Assembly (NCBI RefSeq): GCF_000376825.1
Contig: NZ_AQXW01000004.1
Location: 434,001 to 498,000 of the forward strand
Length of the DNA: 64,000 nucleotides
Source: Demetria terragena DSM 11295
Lineage (GTDB): Bacteria; Actinomycetota; Actinomycetes; Actinomycetales; Dermatophilaceae
Direction: 5' to 3'
Part shown: in pieces, positions 50,451-58,355 of the stretch
Position numbering within the stretch: the first letter of the stretch is position 1
Layout of the letters: each line of letters begins with the position of its first letter
Position numbers and translations under genes: made by a program
Notes under the pieces: model-generated
Told to the model about the DNA's origin: nothing
Seen by the model: the letters and a program-made list of their open reading frames with translations, nothing else
Databases searched by the model: none

Positions 50451-50456
50451 ATTCTA
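50451..50456 (-). promoter_or_regulatory. -10 element TAGAAT (MFS transporter promoter)
   Basis: Minus-strand TAGAAT, close to the TATAAT consensus, followed by a leader of about 25 bases with AGGAG (50430-50434). It overlaps the alternative ATG at 50452, which argues for the GTG at 50419. Confidence 0.55.
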
Positions 50457-50491
50457 TCTATGGCCGCCGTCGCCTGCTCTGGGGTCCCCGT

Positions 50492-50497
50492 TAGGTT
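50492..50497 (+). promoter_or_regulatory. -10 element TAGGTT of a leaderless promoter (DUF3054 gene)
   Basis: TAGGTT, 6 bases, then the GTG at 50504. Confidence 0.55.
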
Positions 50498-50503
50498 GGT
50501 GGG

Positions 50504-50908
50504 GTGACACGTCGAATCCAGCTTGCCCTCGGCCTCGATCTGCTCAGCATCCTGTTGTTCGCGATCGTTGGTCGGCTCAGTCATCAAGAGTCCGTGCTCG
50601 GGGCGCCGCTCACCGCGCTTCCGTTCCTGATCGGCGCCGGACTCGGCTGGTACGTGGTGCGATCCCGCTCTGGTTTGGATGCCGACACCGTCGGCCCTGG
50701 CCTCACCGTGTGGGTCTTCACCGTCGTCATTGGTTTGGTTCTGCGGGCCGTGACCGGCGGCGGAATCGCGGCCTCGTTCATGGTGGTCACGCTGGTGATT
50801 TTGGGCATTCTGATGATCGGATGGCGAGCAGCAGCAGAGCGCTGGCTCCCGGCGGGCTTCGGAGCCGAGACGCCGGCAGCGTCCGAGGACCAAGATGTCG
50901 ACGCCTGA
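50504..50908 (+). CDS. DUF3054-family membrane protein
   Basis: The 134-residue protein has four membrane spans and the family landmarks LDLLSILLFAIVGRLSH near the start and GLTVWVFTVVIGLVLRAVTGGGIAASFMVVTLVILGILMIGWR in the second half. Function unknown. The leaderless-type GTG start is 6 bases after TAGGTT. Divergent from the MFS gene and followed 13 bases later by the PPOX-class gene. Confidence 0.88.
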   Translation: MTRRIQLALGLDLLSILLFAIVGRLSHQESVLGAPLTALPFLIGAGLGWYVVRSRSGLDADTVGPGLTVWVFTVVIGLVLRAVTGGGIAASFMVVTLVILGILMIGWRAAAERWLPAGFGAETPAASEDQDVDA

Positions 50909-50909
50909 C

Positions 50910-50915
50910 TAGGCT
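50910..50915 (+). promoter_or_regulatory. -10 element TAGGCT of a leaderless promoter (PPOX-class gene)
   Basis: TAGGCT overlaps the end of the preceding gene's stop region and is followed after 6 bases by the ATG at 50922. The second gene can thus be expressed alone. Confidence 0.58.
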
Positions 50916-50921
50916 TCACCC

Positions 50922-51368
50922 ATGCCCTATCAGACGATGAGCACCGCGGACGTTTTCGAGTTTCTCTCGACCCAGCCAGCGCGTCCAGGTGCCCTGGCCA
51001 GCACGCGCAAGGATGGACGTCCGCACGTGGCGCCGATCTGGTACCTCGTCGATGGCGAACCCGACAATTTCACGATCGTGTTCAACACCGGCGCACAGAC
51101 CGTCAAAGGCCGGTCATTACGCCGGACGGGACTGGCCTCACTCATGGTTCAGGACGACCGAGCCCCCTTCACCTTCGTGACGGTGCAGGGCACCGTCACG
51201 ATCTCGGAGGACCACGCCGAGGTGCGCGAGTGGGCCGGTCGGCTCGGCGCGCGCTACATGGGCGCTGACCGCGAAGAAGAGTTCGCAGCCCGCAATGGTG
51301 TCCCGGGCGAACTCCTCGTCCGCCTTACTCCGGTGCATCTGACCGGCGCACGCGACGTCGCCGACTAA
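50922..51368 (+). CDS. PPOX-class (F420/FMN-binding split-barrel) oxidoreductase
   Basis: The 148-residue protein has the split-barrel fold of the pyridoxamine-phosphate-oxidase-like family: ALASTRKDGRPHVAPIWYLVDG, IVFNTGAQTVKGRSLRR, and VTVQGTVTISEDHAEVREWAGRLGARYMG. Many actinobacterial members use cofactor F420; the type of cofactor cannot be settled from this sequence. Substrate unknown. Leaderless-type start. It is convergent with mpa (14-base gap). Confidence 0.85.
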   Translation: MPYQTMSTADVFEFLSTQPARPGALASTRKDGRPHVAPIWYLVDGEPDNFTIVFNTGAQTVKGRSLRRTGLASLMVQDDRAPFTFVTVQGTVTISEDHAEVREWAGRLGARYMGADREEEFAARNGVPGELLVRLTPVHLTGARDVAD

Positions 51369-51382
51369 GCAGGACCGCAGCC

Positions 51383-53125
51383 CTAGAGGTACTGGCCCGT
51401 CGCAGCCGCTTGATCGATGGACCGTCCCGGTTCGGCGCCGTCCTTGCCGCTGATCAGCGTCCGGATGTAAACGATGCGCTCGCCCTTCTTACCCGAAATC
51501 CGTGCCCAGTCATCAGGATTCGTGGTGTTGGGCAGGTCCTCGTTTTCCTTGAACTCATCGACACAACTGCGGAGCAAGTGCTCGACGCGCAGGCCCTTCA
51601 CTCCCGTGGTGATCTGATCCTTGATCGCCATTTTTTTGGCGCGCCCGACGATGTTCTCGATCATCGCGCCGGAGTTGAAGTCCTTGAAGTAGAGGATCTC
51701 CTTGTCACCGCCGGCATAGGTGACCTCCAGGAACCGATTCTCATCCATCTCGGAGTACATCCGCTCGACGGTCGCTTGGATCATCGCGGCGACGGTGGCC
51801 TCGAAGGAATCGTCATTCTCGGCCACGTCATCGGGATGCAACGGCAAATCAGGGGTGAGGTATTTGCCGAAAATATCTCGTGCACTCTCGGCGTCGGGCC
51901 GCTCGATCTTGATCTTCACGTCGAGTCGGCCGGGCCGCAGAATGGCCGGGTCGATCATGTCTTCTCGGTTGGATGCACCGATCACGATGACGTTCTCGAG
52001 ACGCTCAACGCCGTCGATCTCCGCAAGCAACTGCGGGACGATCGTCGTCTCGACGTCGGAACTCACGCCCGAACCACGGGTCCGGAACAAGCTCTCCATC
52101 TCGTCAAAGAACACGACGACTGGAACGCCCTCGTTGCTCTTTTCGCGCGCCCTTTGGAAGATCAGGCGGATGTGTCGCTCGGTCTCGCCGACATACTTGT
52201 TGAGCAGCTCGGGACCCTTGATGTTGAGGAAGTAACTCTGCTGCTCCTCGCGACCTGTCTGCGCAGCTACCTGGCGCGCGAGAGATGCCGCGACCGCCTT
52301 GGCGATCAGCGTCTTTCCGCATCCGGGCGGGCCATACAGCAGGACACCCTTGGGCGGCCGAAGTTGGTGCTCTTTATAGAGATCCGCATGCAGGTACGGC
52401 AACTCGACCGCGTCGCGGATTTGTTCGATCTGGCCAGTCAGTCCCCCAATGTCCTCATAGGAGATATCTGGGACTTCTTCGAGGACCAGATCGGCCACCT
52501 CAGCCTTGGGGATACGTTCGAAGACGAAGCCACTTCGGCTGTCGAGCATCAAGGAGTCGCCCACCCGAATCGTTTCGCCTGCAAGGGAGTCCGCGATCCG
52601 ACAGACCCGCTCTTCGTCGGCGTGCGACATCACCAGGACTCGGCCGGTGCCGAGGAGTTCTTTGGCCATCACGAGCTCGCCGACCTGCTCAAATCCGGCG
52701 GTCGCCACGATGTTGAGCGCCTCGTTGAGCATGACTTCACGGCCGGGCGCCAACTCACCTGCCTCGACGTTGGGACTCACCGCGACCCGCATTTTGCGGC
52801 CGCTGTTGAGGATGTCAGCGGTCGAATCCTCGTGGACAGCAACGATGACGCCGTAGGACGCGGGCGGCTGCGCGAGCCGGTCTACCTCGTCCTTCAACGT
52901 GACGATCTGTTGACGGGCGTCTTTCAGCGTCCGCACCAGCCGCTCGTTTTGGGCCGACAGGGTGCCCATCGAGGACTTGAGTTGGATGACTTGCTGCTCG
53001 AGCCCGCGATCCTGACCCGGCCCTGGGGAGGCCTGGCCGCTCAGATTGCGCACCTCGGCCCGCAGGCTTTCTTCGCTAGTCGGGCTGCCGTCCGCTCGGC
53101 GCTCGGGCTGCTGCTCGCTGGTCAT
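51383..53125 (-). CDS. mpa: Proteasome-associated AAA ATPase (Mpa/ARC)
   Basis: Hexameric unfoldase that recruits Pup through its N-terminal coiled coil and feeds substrates to the 20S core. The 580-residue protein has the coiled coil (about residues 35-85), an OB-fold inter-domain region and an AAA module with Walker A GPPGCGKT near 265 and Walker [10 protein letters not shown] near 335. The C-terminal tail ends GQYL, the penultimate-tyrosine motif that docks into the alpha ring. The ATG at 53125 has AGGAGG 9 bases upstream. It is separated from pup/dop by esterase, MFS and two small genes. Confidence 0.97.
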   Translation of the reverse strand: MTSEQQPERRADGSPTSEESLRAEVRNLSGQASPGPGQDRGLEQQVIQLKSSMGTLSAQNERLVRTLKDARQQIVTLKDEVDRLAQPPASYGVIVAVHEDSTADILNSGRKMRVAVSPNVEAGELAPGREVMLNEALNIVATAGFEQVGELVMAKELLGTGRVLVMSHADEERVCRIADSLAGETIRVGDSLMLDSRSGFVFERIPKAEVADLVLEEVPDISYEDIGGLTGQIEQIRDAVELPYLHADLYKEHQLRPPKGVLLYGPPGCGKTLIAKAVAASLARQVAAQTGREEQQSYFLNIKGPELLNKYVGETERHIRLIFQRAREKSNEGVPVVVFFDEMESLFRTRGSGVSSDVETTIVPQLLAEIDGVERLENVIVIGASNREDMIDPAILRPGRLDVKIKIERPDAESARDIFGKYLTPDLPLHPDDVAENDDSFEATVAAMIQATVERMYSEMDENRFLEVTYAGGDKEILYFKDFNSGAMIENIVGRAKKMAIKDQITTGVKGLRVEHLLRSCVDEFKENEDLPNTTNPDDWARISGKKGERIVYIRTLISGKDGAEPGRSIDQAAATGQYL

Positions 53126-53225
53126 CGCAGGCACCTCCTCGGTTGGCCTCGACCCTAACCCGCGCACCTGTCGATCAGCAGCGCCGACTCACGGTGTGGG
53201 CATCGGCGATGTGGCCCGTGTCCCC

Positions 53226-53576
53226 CTACCCGGTGTAGGAGCAAAGCAGGGCGGCGACGGCGGCGACGACTCCCACACCGAGCGCCTTACTACTGGAGGA
53301 GGTCACCCTAGTGTCCCTCAAGGCCCAGATCAGGACAATGCCAGCGGCCGAACCACCGAACAGGAGACCGAGCGGCAGACTTGCCCATAGGTCGCTGGTC
53401 GCGCTACCCGGAAACCATGTACCGATAAAGGCCCCTGCGACAGCTAATCCCATCATGAGCCCAAGGAACTCGAGCGAAACCTTCTCGCGCCCTTTAGTCG
53501 AGAACACGATCAGGAGGAGGAACGCGACACAAAGCACCGCAGCCGTCAGCATGAGCAGCCCGGTGACCCAGTCCAT
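53226..53576 (-). CDS. Small membrane protein of unknown function
   Basis: Not recognised. The 116-residue protein starts at the ATG at 53576 (MDWVTGLLML), with AGGAG about 8 bases upstream. It has four hydrophobic segments separated by short loops (STKGREK; PGSATSDL; RDTRVTSSSS). The longer open frame upstream is the shadow of trmI. It starts 17 bases after trmI and ends about 100 bases before mpa on the same strand, so it may be cotranscribed between them. Confidence 0.8.
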   Translation of the reverse strand: MDWVTGLLMLTAAVLCVAFLLLIVFSTKGREKVSLEFLGLMMGLAVAGAFIGTWFPGSATSDLWASLPLGLLFGGSAAGIVLIWALRDTRVTSSSSKALGVGVVAAVAALLCSYTG

Positions 53577-53593
53577 TTGATGTCTCCTAAGCC

Positions 53594-54607
53594 CTATTCG
53601 CTCTCGTCGGGCGCCATCTTGCGAGCCAGCTTGCGCACCTTCTTGTCCGACACCGGTCGCTCGCCATAGTCCGCCGGGTCGTTGGACTCGATGGGCAGGT
53701 CCTCCGGCGCGACCTCTGAAAAGTCGCCCTTCCCAGGGCGGCGCTTGCGCAGCGGCGGCGTGACACCCGGCGCCAGCCGACGAGTCGTGATCAAGAATCC
53801 GGTATGCCCGTGCATCCGGTGCTCCGGCCGCACGGCCAGGCCCTCCAAGTGCCAACCACGCACCATCGACTCCCATGCCTGTGGCTCGGTATATCCACCG
53901 TGCGTCCGGGCGGCCTCGGCGACTCTGGATAGCTGTGTCGTCGTGGCGACGTAACAAATCAGCACGCCTCCCGGTGCGAGCGCATCACCCACCGCCTCCA
54001 GACATTCCCACGGCGCGAGCATGTCCAGCACGACCCGGTCGACAGTGCCGGGCTCAACGTGCTCGGGCAGTGCCTCCACCAAATCTCCAACGGTCACCGT
54101 CCAGGCCGGGTGCTCGACGCCGAAGTACTCCCGCACGTTGCCTTGCGCGATGGTCGCAAAGTCCTCACGGCGCTCAAAGGAGTGCACTGAGCCGAAGTCG
54201 CCGACGGCACGCAGCAGGGCCATACTCAGCGCGCCGGAACCGACGCCTGCCTCCACGACGCGAGCGCCAGGAAAGATGTCTGCGAAGGTGACGATCTGAC
54301 CAGCGTCCTTGGGGTAGACGACCGCTGCGCCACGCGGCATCGACATGACGTAGTCCGACATGAGTGGCCGCAGCGCGAGGTATTCCACACCCGCTGTGTT
54401 GGTGATGGTCGTGCCGTCCGGCGCACCGATGAGCTCGTCATGGGTGAGGTGGCCACGGTGCGTGTGGAACTGCTTTCCCGCCTCAAGCGCGATCGTGTGC
54501 ATCCGCCCCTTGGGGTCGGTCAGTTGGATTCGCTCGCCCTCGGTGAAGGGTCCTCGGCGCGACGCTGCGCCTGTCGGATTCGGTTCGTCCGTGCGGTCAT
54601 TGGCCAT
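53594..54607 (-). CDS. trmI: tRNA (adenine-58-N1)-methyltransferase TrmI
   Basis: Methylates A58 in the T-loop of tRNA. The 337-residue Rossmann-fold protein has the AdoMet motif VVEAGVGSGALSMALLRAVG, the substrate-facing SMPRGAAVVYPKDAGQIV, LDMLAPWECLEAV with the catalytic aspartate, and HMHGHTGFLITTRRLAPG near the end, all as in mycobacterial TrmI. A basic C-terminal extension of about 50 residues follows. TAGACT lies 8 bases before the ATG. The mpa-trmI-nuclease neighbourhood is conserved in mycobacteria. Confidence 0.96.
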   Translation of the reverse strand: MANDRTDEPNPTGAASRRGPFTEGERIQLTDPKGRMHTIALEAGKQFHTHRGHLTHDELIGAPDGTTITNTAGVEYLALRPLMSDYVMSMPRGAAVVYPKDAGQIVTFADIFPGARVVEAGVGSGALSMALLRAVGDFGSVHSFERREDFATIAQGNVREYFGVEHPAWTVTVGDLVEALPEHVEPGTVDRVVLDMLAPWECLEAVGDALAPGGVLICYVATTTQLSRVAEAARTHGGYTEPQAWESMVRGWHLEGLAVRPEHRMHGHTGFLITTRRLAPGVTPPLRKRRPGKGDFSEVAPEDLPIESNDPADYGERPVSDKKVRKLARKMAPDESE

Positions 54608-54615
54608 GAGGAAGG

Positions 54616-54621
54616 AGTCTA
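54616..54621 (-). promoter_or_regulatory. -10 element TAGACT of a leaderless promoter (trmI)
   Basis: Minus-strand TAGACT, 8 bases, then the trmI ATG, within the short gap after the site-2 protease gene. Confidence 0.55.
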
Positions 54622-54646
54622 GGAGGCCACCCCCACGTCGTCCCGG

Positions 54647-55786
54647 TCAGGATCGACGGTTGGCTCGGGACAGCGCGTCCAGCATGTCCTGGGCGCGTAC
54701 GAGCCCAGCGATCTGTGTTCCTTGGGCGTACGTCACGATGACCTGCTCGGCGCGAAGGTCCCGAAGCGCCGAGATCACCGGCAGGATGTCGCCATACGGA
54801 TCGATAACGTCGACTACCCACCCCTGTGGCTGGGCAACGGCTACGGCGCTGGTCGCCACGTCGCGGCGTTCGCCGTCGGGGACGGATTCCGACGCTTGCG
54901 CGTCGATCAGACCCCACAGCCCGCGCTCGGGGCTCGCCACCACGGCAACCCCATCAGGGACCTGCGACAGCGGCGCACGGTCATCAACGACCCTGACCGG
55001 AATGGTGATCTGTTCGAGGCGCACCCCCGAAATGCGAGCCGCGCCTTGGGCGGAGCGGATCGATGACGTCGCACCAAGCCACATAAACATGGCGATGAAA
55101 AGCACCCCGACCACCGTCACCAGGGGCGGGCGTGTCCCCTGAAGAAGGGGCAGTACGGCAAACCACCCCACCAAGATCACCGCGGCAGCTCGACCTGCCC
55201 AGCCAGCCACGATCGTCCCCCTTGACCGGGAGCCAGTCAGGCGCCACACCACCGCCTCGACCAGAAATCCTCCGTCGAGCGGCAGTCCGGGCAGCAGATT
55301 GAAGATCCCGACAAAGGCGTTGCTCCAAGTGAACGCGATGAGGAGCAACTCGATGACCTGATTCGGGGCCGCCGGTAGCAGCACCCACCCCAGCCCCGCC
55401 ATTGCCCCGTTGGCCAGCGGGCCCACCACCGCGACCAACGCGCTCGCACCCGGCGACTGCTCATTGCCGTGGTCATAGGCGGTATGGCCACCCCAGAGGT
55501 TGGCCACGATGCGCTGCACGCGATAGCCCACCCGCTGGCCAACGAGGGCATGGGCTGCTTCGTGGACGAGCACCGACAGCAGCAGGAGCACGGCATACAG
55601 GCCAGCCACGAGATAGGCCAGGACGCCCAACGTAGGAAGCTGGGCCTCCAGCCGTGGGCCAAAAAGCAACACGATGACCACGGCCACCATGAGCCAAGAC
55701 CGGCTAATGATCACAGGCACGCCGCGCAGCGTGGCGACCTGCCAGCCGACGAGACCGCCGCTAGACGCACGATCCGGGGCTGCCAT
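54647..55786 (-). CDS. Site-2 protease family (M50) membrane metalloprotease
   Basis: Intramembrane zinc protease of 379 residues. The zinc-binding HEAAH is at residues 75-79 within a membrane span, and the second motif LLPGLPLDGG supplies the aspartate ligand. About six spans. The C-terminal 120 residues form a soluble CBS-like region (ISALRDLRAEQVIVTYAQGTQIAGLVRAQDMLDAL). Start ATG at 55786, 7 bases after TAGGCT. In the family such enzymes cleave membrane-bound anti-sigma factors or regulators; the target here is unknown. Divergent from the RecB-type nuclease gene. Confidence 0.9.
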   Translation of the reverse strand: MAAPDRASSGGLVGWQVATLRGVPVIISRSWLMVAVVIVLLFGPRLEAQLPTLGVLAYLVAGLYAVLLLLSVLVHEAAHALVGQRVGYRVQRIVANLWGGHTAYDHGNEQSPGASALVAVVGPLANGAMAGLGWVLLPAAPNQVIELLLIAFTWSNAFVGIFNLLPGLPLDGGFLVEAVVWRLTGSRSRGTIVAGWAGRAAAVILVGWFAVLPLLQGTRPPLVTVVGVLFIAMFMWLGATSSIRSAQGAARISGVRLEQITIPVRVVDDRAPLSQVPDGVAVVASPERGLWGLIDAQASESVPDGERRDVATSAVAVAQPQGWVVDVIDPYGDILPVISALRDLRAEQVIVTYAQGTQIAGLVRAQDMLDALSRANRRS

Positions 55787-55793
55787 GAACGCG

Positions 55794-55799
55794 AGCCTA
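55794..55799 (-). promoter_or_regulatory. -10 element TAGGCT of a leaderless promoter (site-2 protease)
   Basis: Minus-strand TAGGCT, 7 bases, then the ATG at 55786. Confidence 0.62.
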
Positions 55800-55830
55800 A
55801 TGTCGGATACGTCCTGTCGGCCCGGCGGCA

Positions 55831-55836
55831 TAGGCT
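55831..55836 (+). promoter_or_regulatory. -10 element TAGGCT of a leaderless promoter (RecB-type nuclease)
   Basis: TAGGCT, 6 bases, then the ATG at 55843. It faces the protease promoter with about 31 bases between the two -10 elements. Confidence 0.62.
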
Positions 55837-55842
55837 CAGTAC

Positions 55843-56688
55843 ATGCCCGCTCAGCCTGCGTTGTCCCCGAGTCGAGCGGCCGACTTCTTGCAGTGCCCAC
55901 TGCTCTATCGCTTCCGAGTGATCGACCGCCTTGAGACGCCGCCCTCACCCGCGGCTGCCCGCGGAACCCTGGTCCATAGCGTGCTCGAACGCATTTTTGA
56001 CGTGCCAGCCGATCAACGCACTCCCCAGGCGGCCGTAGACATGATCGGCGCTGCTTGGAGCGACATGCTGACCGACGAACCGGAGCTGGAAACGCTCGTC
56101 GTCGGCCCGGAGGCGCAGGAGGCCTGGTTCAGCGAAGCCGCGACGCTGGTCCACCGCTGGTTCAGGCTGGAAGATCCCACCCGACTCGAACCCAGCAGCC
56201 GGGAGCGCTACGTCGAGACCGAGGTCGGGGGTCTGCTGTTGCGTGGCTATATCGATCGCATCGACACCGCGCCGACGGGTGAGGTTCGGGTCGTGGATTA
56301 CAAGACTGGACGATCGCCGTCGACACGGTTCGAAGCGCAGGCGCTCTTCCAGCTGAAGTTCTATGGCCTCGTGCTGTGGCGCTCTACCGGCGTACTCCCC
56401 CGACTGCTGCAACTGGTTTATCTCGGCAATGGCGAGATCCTTCGCTACACACCCGACCGCGACGATCTTGAGGCCACCGAGCGCAAAATTCGGGCGCTGT
56501 GGCAGGCCATTGCCGCCGCAGCCGAGTCCGACGAGTGGCGACCACGGCGCTCAGCGCGATGCGCGTGGTGTGACTATCGCGCGCACTGCCCAGAGTTTGG
56601 CGGGACTCCTCCGCCGCTGCCGCCCGATGCCGCTGTGCGGGCCCTCTCACCGGGCTATCCGCCCGAGGCCGACGAGTCGGGTTCATGA
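55843..56688 (+). CDS. RecB-family PD-(D/E)XK nuclease with Fe-S-type cysteines
   Basis: The 281-residue protein is a stand-alone nuclease of the RecB/Cas4/AddB type. The early SPSRAADFLQCPLLYRFRVIDRL has C18; ARGTLVHSVLERIF gives the conserved histidine. GYIDRIDTAPTGEVRVVDYKTGR holds the D...D-x-K catalytic residues, and QALFQLKFYGLVLW the QxxxY motif. Three C-terminal cysteines (CAWCDYRAHC) together with C18 give the four-Cys 4Fe-4S pattern. A homologue sits next to trmI in mycobacteria. Leaderless-type ATG. The stop overlaps the methyltransferase start as ATGA, implying a joint function. Confidence 0.9.
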   Translation: MPAQPALSPSRAADFLQCPLLYRFRVIDRLETPPSPAAARGTLVHSVLERIFDVPADQRTPQAAVDMIGAAWSDMLTDEPELETLVVGPEAQEAWFSEAATLVHRWFRLEDPTRLEPSSRERYVETEVGGLLLRGYIDRIDTAPTGEVRVVDYKTGRSPSTRFEAQALFQLKFYGLVLWRSTGVLPRLLQLVYLGNGEILRYTPDRDDLEATERKIRALWQAIAAAAESDEWRPRRSARCAWCDYRAHCPEFGGTPPPLPPDAAVRALSPGYPPEADESGS

Positions 56689-57419
56689 CGCCGTTCGCGG
56701 CCGACGCTGACTCGGCTCGCAGTCAGGTCACGTCGGCCCAACTGCCGCTTCGGCCGTACGTCTCGGTACGTCACGCTGATGTCCTATCCGAGAGGTGTGC
56801 CGGGGCCGATGAGGACGTGCACTTCTCGTCAGCTGTGGCCCGCGCGGTGATCGAGGACCTCACCCATCCGGGCGATCGTGTCCTCGATCCGTTCGTCGGG
56901 TTTGGGACGACGTTGCGGGCGGCGACCGAACTTGGCCGTGTCAGCGTCGGAGTGGAGTTGCTGCCCGAGCGCTGCGCGACGACCCGGCAGGTGGCCCCGG
57001 AGGCCCTCGTGATCGAGGGTGATGCGCGCGGGTTGAGTGCGTTGGTCGCGGGTCCCTTTGACCTCGTCCTCACCTCCCCGCCCTATCGCACCGAGTTCTC
57101 TCATCCCGACGACCCGTTGACCGCATATACCCGGGCTGGTGGCGACTACGACGGCTACCTGGACGACTTAACGAGAATTTTTGCGGCCTGTCTCGCCATG
57201 CTGACACCGTCCGGATACCTCGTCGTCAACGTCGCAAACATCGCTGCCGACTCTGGATTCACACCGTTGGCCTGGGACCTGGGTTTGCGGATGAGCGCGA
57301 TTGGGCAAATTGTTCAAGATGTTCCCGTGTGTTGGGACCAGCCCCTGCACGATCTCGCGGGTGACCATCTCATCGTCGTGCGGGCTTCGCACACCCAGGA
57401 GTCATCGAGGATTCTGTAA
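56685..57419 (+). CDS. Solitary AdoMet-dependent nucleic-acid methyltransferase (N4/N6 amino type)
   Basis: The 244-residue protein has the AdoMet motif DPFVGFGTTLRAATELG (about residues 68-84) and the catalytic TSPPY motif near residue 130. Motif order FxGxG before SPPY, without a large target-recognition domain, suits a small gamma-like N6-adenine/N4-cytosine or RNA guanine-N2-type enzyme. No restriction gene or specificity subunit is adjacent. The ATG overlaps the stop of the RecB-type nuclease (ATGA), so the two are translationally coupled. Target (DNA or RNA) unresolved. Confidence 0.82.
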   Translation: MTPFAADADSARSQVTSAQLPLRPYVSVRHADVLSERCAGADEDVHFSSAVARAVIEDLTHPGDRVLDPFVGFGTTLRAATELGRVSVGVELLPERCATTRQVAPEALVIEGDARGLSALVAGPFDLVLTSPPYRTEFSHPDDPLTAYTRAGGDYDGYLDDLTRIFAACLAMLTPSGYLVVNVANIAADSGFTPLAWDLGLRMSAIGQIVQDVPVCWDQPLHDLAGDHLIVVRASHTQESSRIL

Positions 57420-57535
57420 GTTTCTCCTGGTATTTACTGCCCAAATCCGCATTCGGGCCTATGGTGGTGAGGGCGTGCCGCAGGGAGAGCAAGTGGCTCG
57501 CTCCACCGGTATCAGTTTTTGAAGGGGTTTCTGGC

Positions 57536-58264
57536 ATGACATCTGTTCGATCGCACCGCCTTGCCTTTGTGGGTTTGGCGTCCACCGCCGCACTCGGCCT
57601 TGGTGGCCTGACCCTGGGCATCAGTTCTGCACACGCGACCACTGTCGGCGTGGCCGGCACCTGCGAGGTACAGGTCAATGTGGCCGACGCCGTACCAGGT
57701 TCGACCGGGACCCTGTCTGCGGTCGTCAACCCAGAAGGTGGCGGCGAAGAAGTCCGCCAGCGCACCCCCATCGAAATCGATGAATCTGGTTCAGCGACCT
57801 GGACCATTGCCGCCGACTCCTTCCCCGACGGTACGGGTGAGGTGCGGTGGTTCGGCCGGGATGCCGGAAACGCGCGCGAGTCCGTCGCCACGCCGATCAC
57901 GATCGACTGTGTGGCCGATCCGGAGCCCACCGAGACGACAACTCCGCCCGAGCCCACCGAGACCACGACTCCGCCGGAGCCGACTGACACGCCTGAGCCC
58001 ACGGAAACAACCCCGGAGCCGACCGCGACTTCCGAGCCCACGAGCACTTCAGAGCCCACCAGCACTTCAGAGCCCACGGGTACCTCAGAGCCGAGCAACA
58101 CCATGCCCGCACCAGCCACCACCAGCGGGCCAAAGATCGACACGGGTGTCACGAGCGATGGCTCCTCGGGCGCGGTGCTCGCGCTTGCTGGTCTCGCCAC
58201 GCTTGGCGGCGTCGGTGCAGCCGGCGTGTTCGCCCGCCGTCGCCTGCACGGTGACGACAACTAG
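57536..58264 (+). CDS. Surface protein with Pro/Glu/Thr stalk and C-terminal membrane anchor
   Basis: The 242-residue protein has a Sec signal (cleavage after SAHA, residues 31-34), a small beta domain with two cysteines (C43 and C125), then a low-complexity stalk of EPTETTTPP and SEPTST units (about 129-195). PKIDTGVTSDGSS follows, then a hydrophobic anchor and ARRR tail. The IDTG segment ahead of the anchor looks like a degenerate sortase signal, but it lacks LPxTG, so retention by the membrane span is equally likely. GAAGGGG precedes the ATG. Function unknown; a cell-wall-spanning display role is inferred. It ends before a strong hairpin. Confidence 0.85.
   Translation: MTSVRSHRLAFVGLASTAALGLGGLTLGISSAHATTVGVAGTCEVQVNVADAVPGSTGTLSAVVNPEGGGEEVRQRTPIEIDESGSATWTIAADSFPDGTGEVRWFGRDAGNARESVATPITIDCVADPEPTETTTPPEPTETTTPPEPTDTPEPTETTPEPTATSEPTSTSEPTSTSEPTGTSEPSNTMPAPATTSGPKIDTGVTSDGSSGAVLALAGLATLGGVGAAGVFARRRLHGDDN
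57922..58098 (+). repeat. Short tandem coding repeats (PET stalk)
   Basis: Within the surface-protein gene, near-identical units of about 27 bases (GAGCCCACCGAGACNAC...) change to 18-base units around ACTTCAGAGCCCACC. Such arrays can gain or lose units by slippage, altering stalk length. Confidence 0.75.
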
Positions 58265-58284
58265 TTTCTGCACCACAGCACCAT

Positions 58285-58322
58285 CCGCAGGGCGGCCCCA
58301 TAGCGATGGGGCCGCCCTGCGG
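58285..58322. terminator. Bidirectional hairpin terminator
   Basis: A perfect 17-base-pair GC-rich stem (58285-58301 with 58306-58322) around a 4-base loop lies between the convergent surface-protein and HAD-hydrolase genes. No T-run. Confidence 0.85.
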
Positions 58323-58355
58323 CTGTTGGGGGTGGCGAAGGCGAAGGACGTCCGC

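Noticed and set aside
51410-53158. Plus-strand open frame of 582 codons opposite mpa
   Set aside because: Shadow of the AAA ATPase gene; composition fits an antisense reading only.
55843-56688. Cas4 of a CRISPR-Cas system
   Set aside because: No cas genes or repeat-spacer array occur anywhere in the window. The four-Cys RecB fold is also found in stand-alone nucleases.
56685-57419. Possible restriction-modification system around the methyltransferase
   Set aside because: No restriction endonuclease or specificity gene is present. The adjacent nuclease is RecB/Cas4-like and belongs to a conserved chromosomal neighbourhood.
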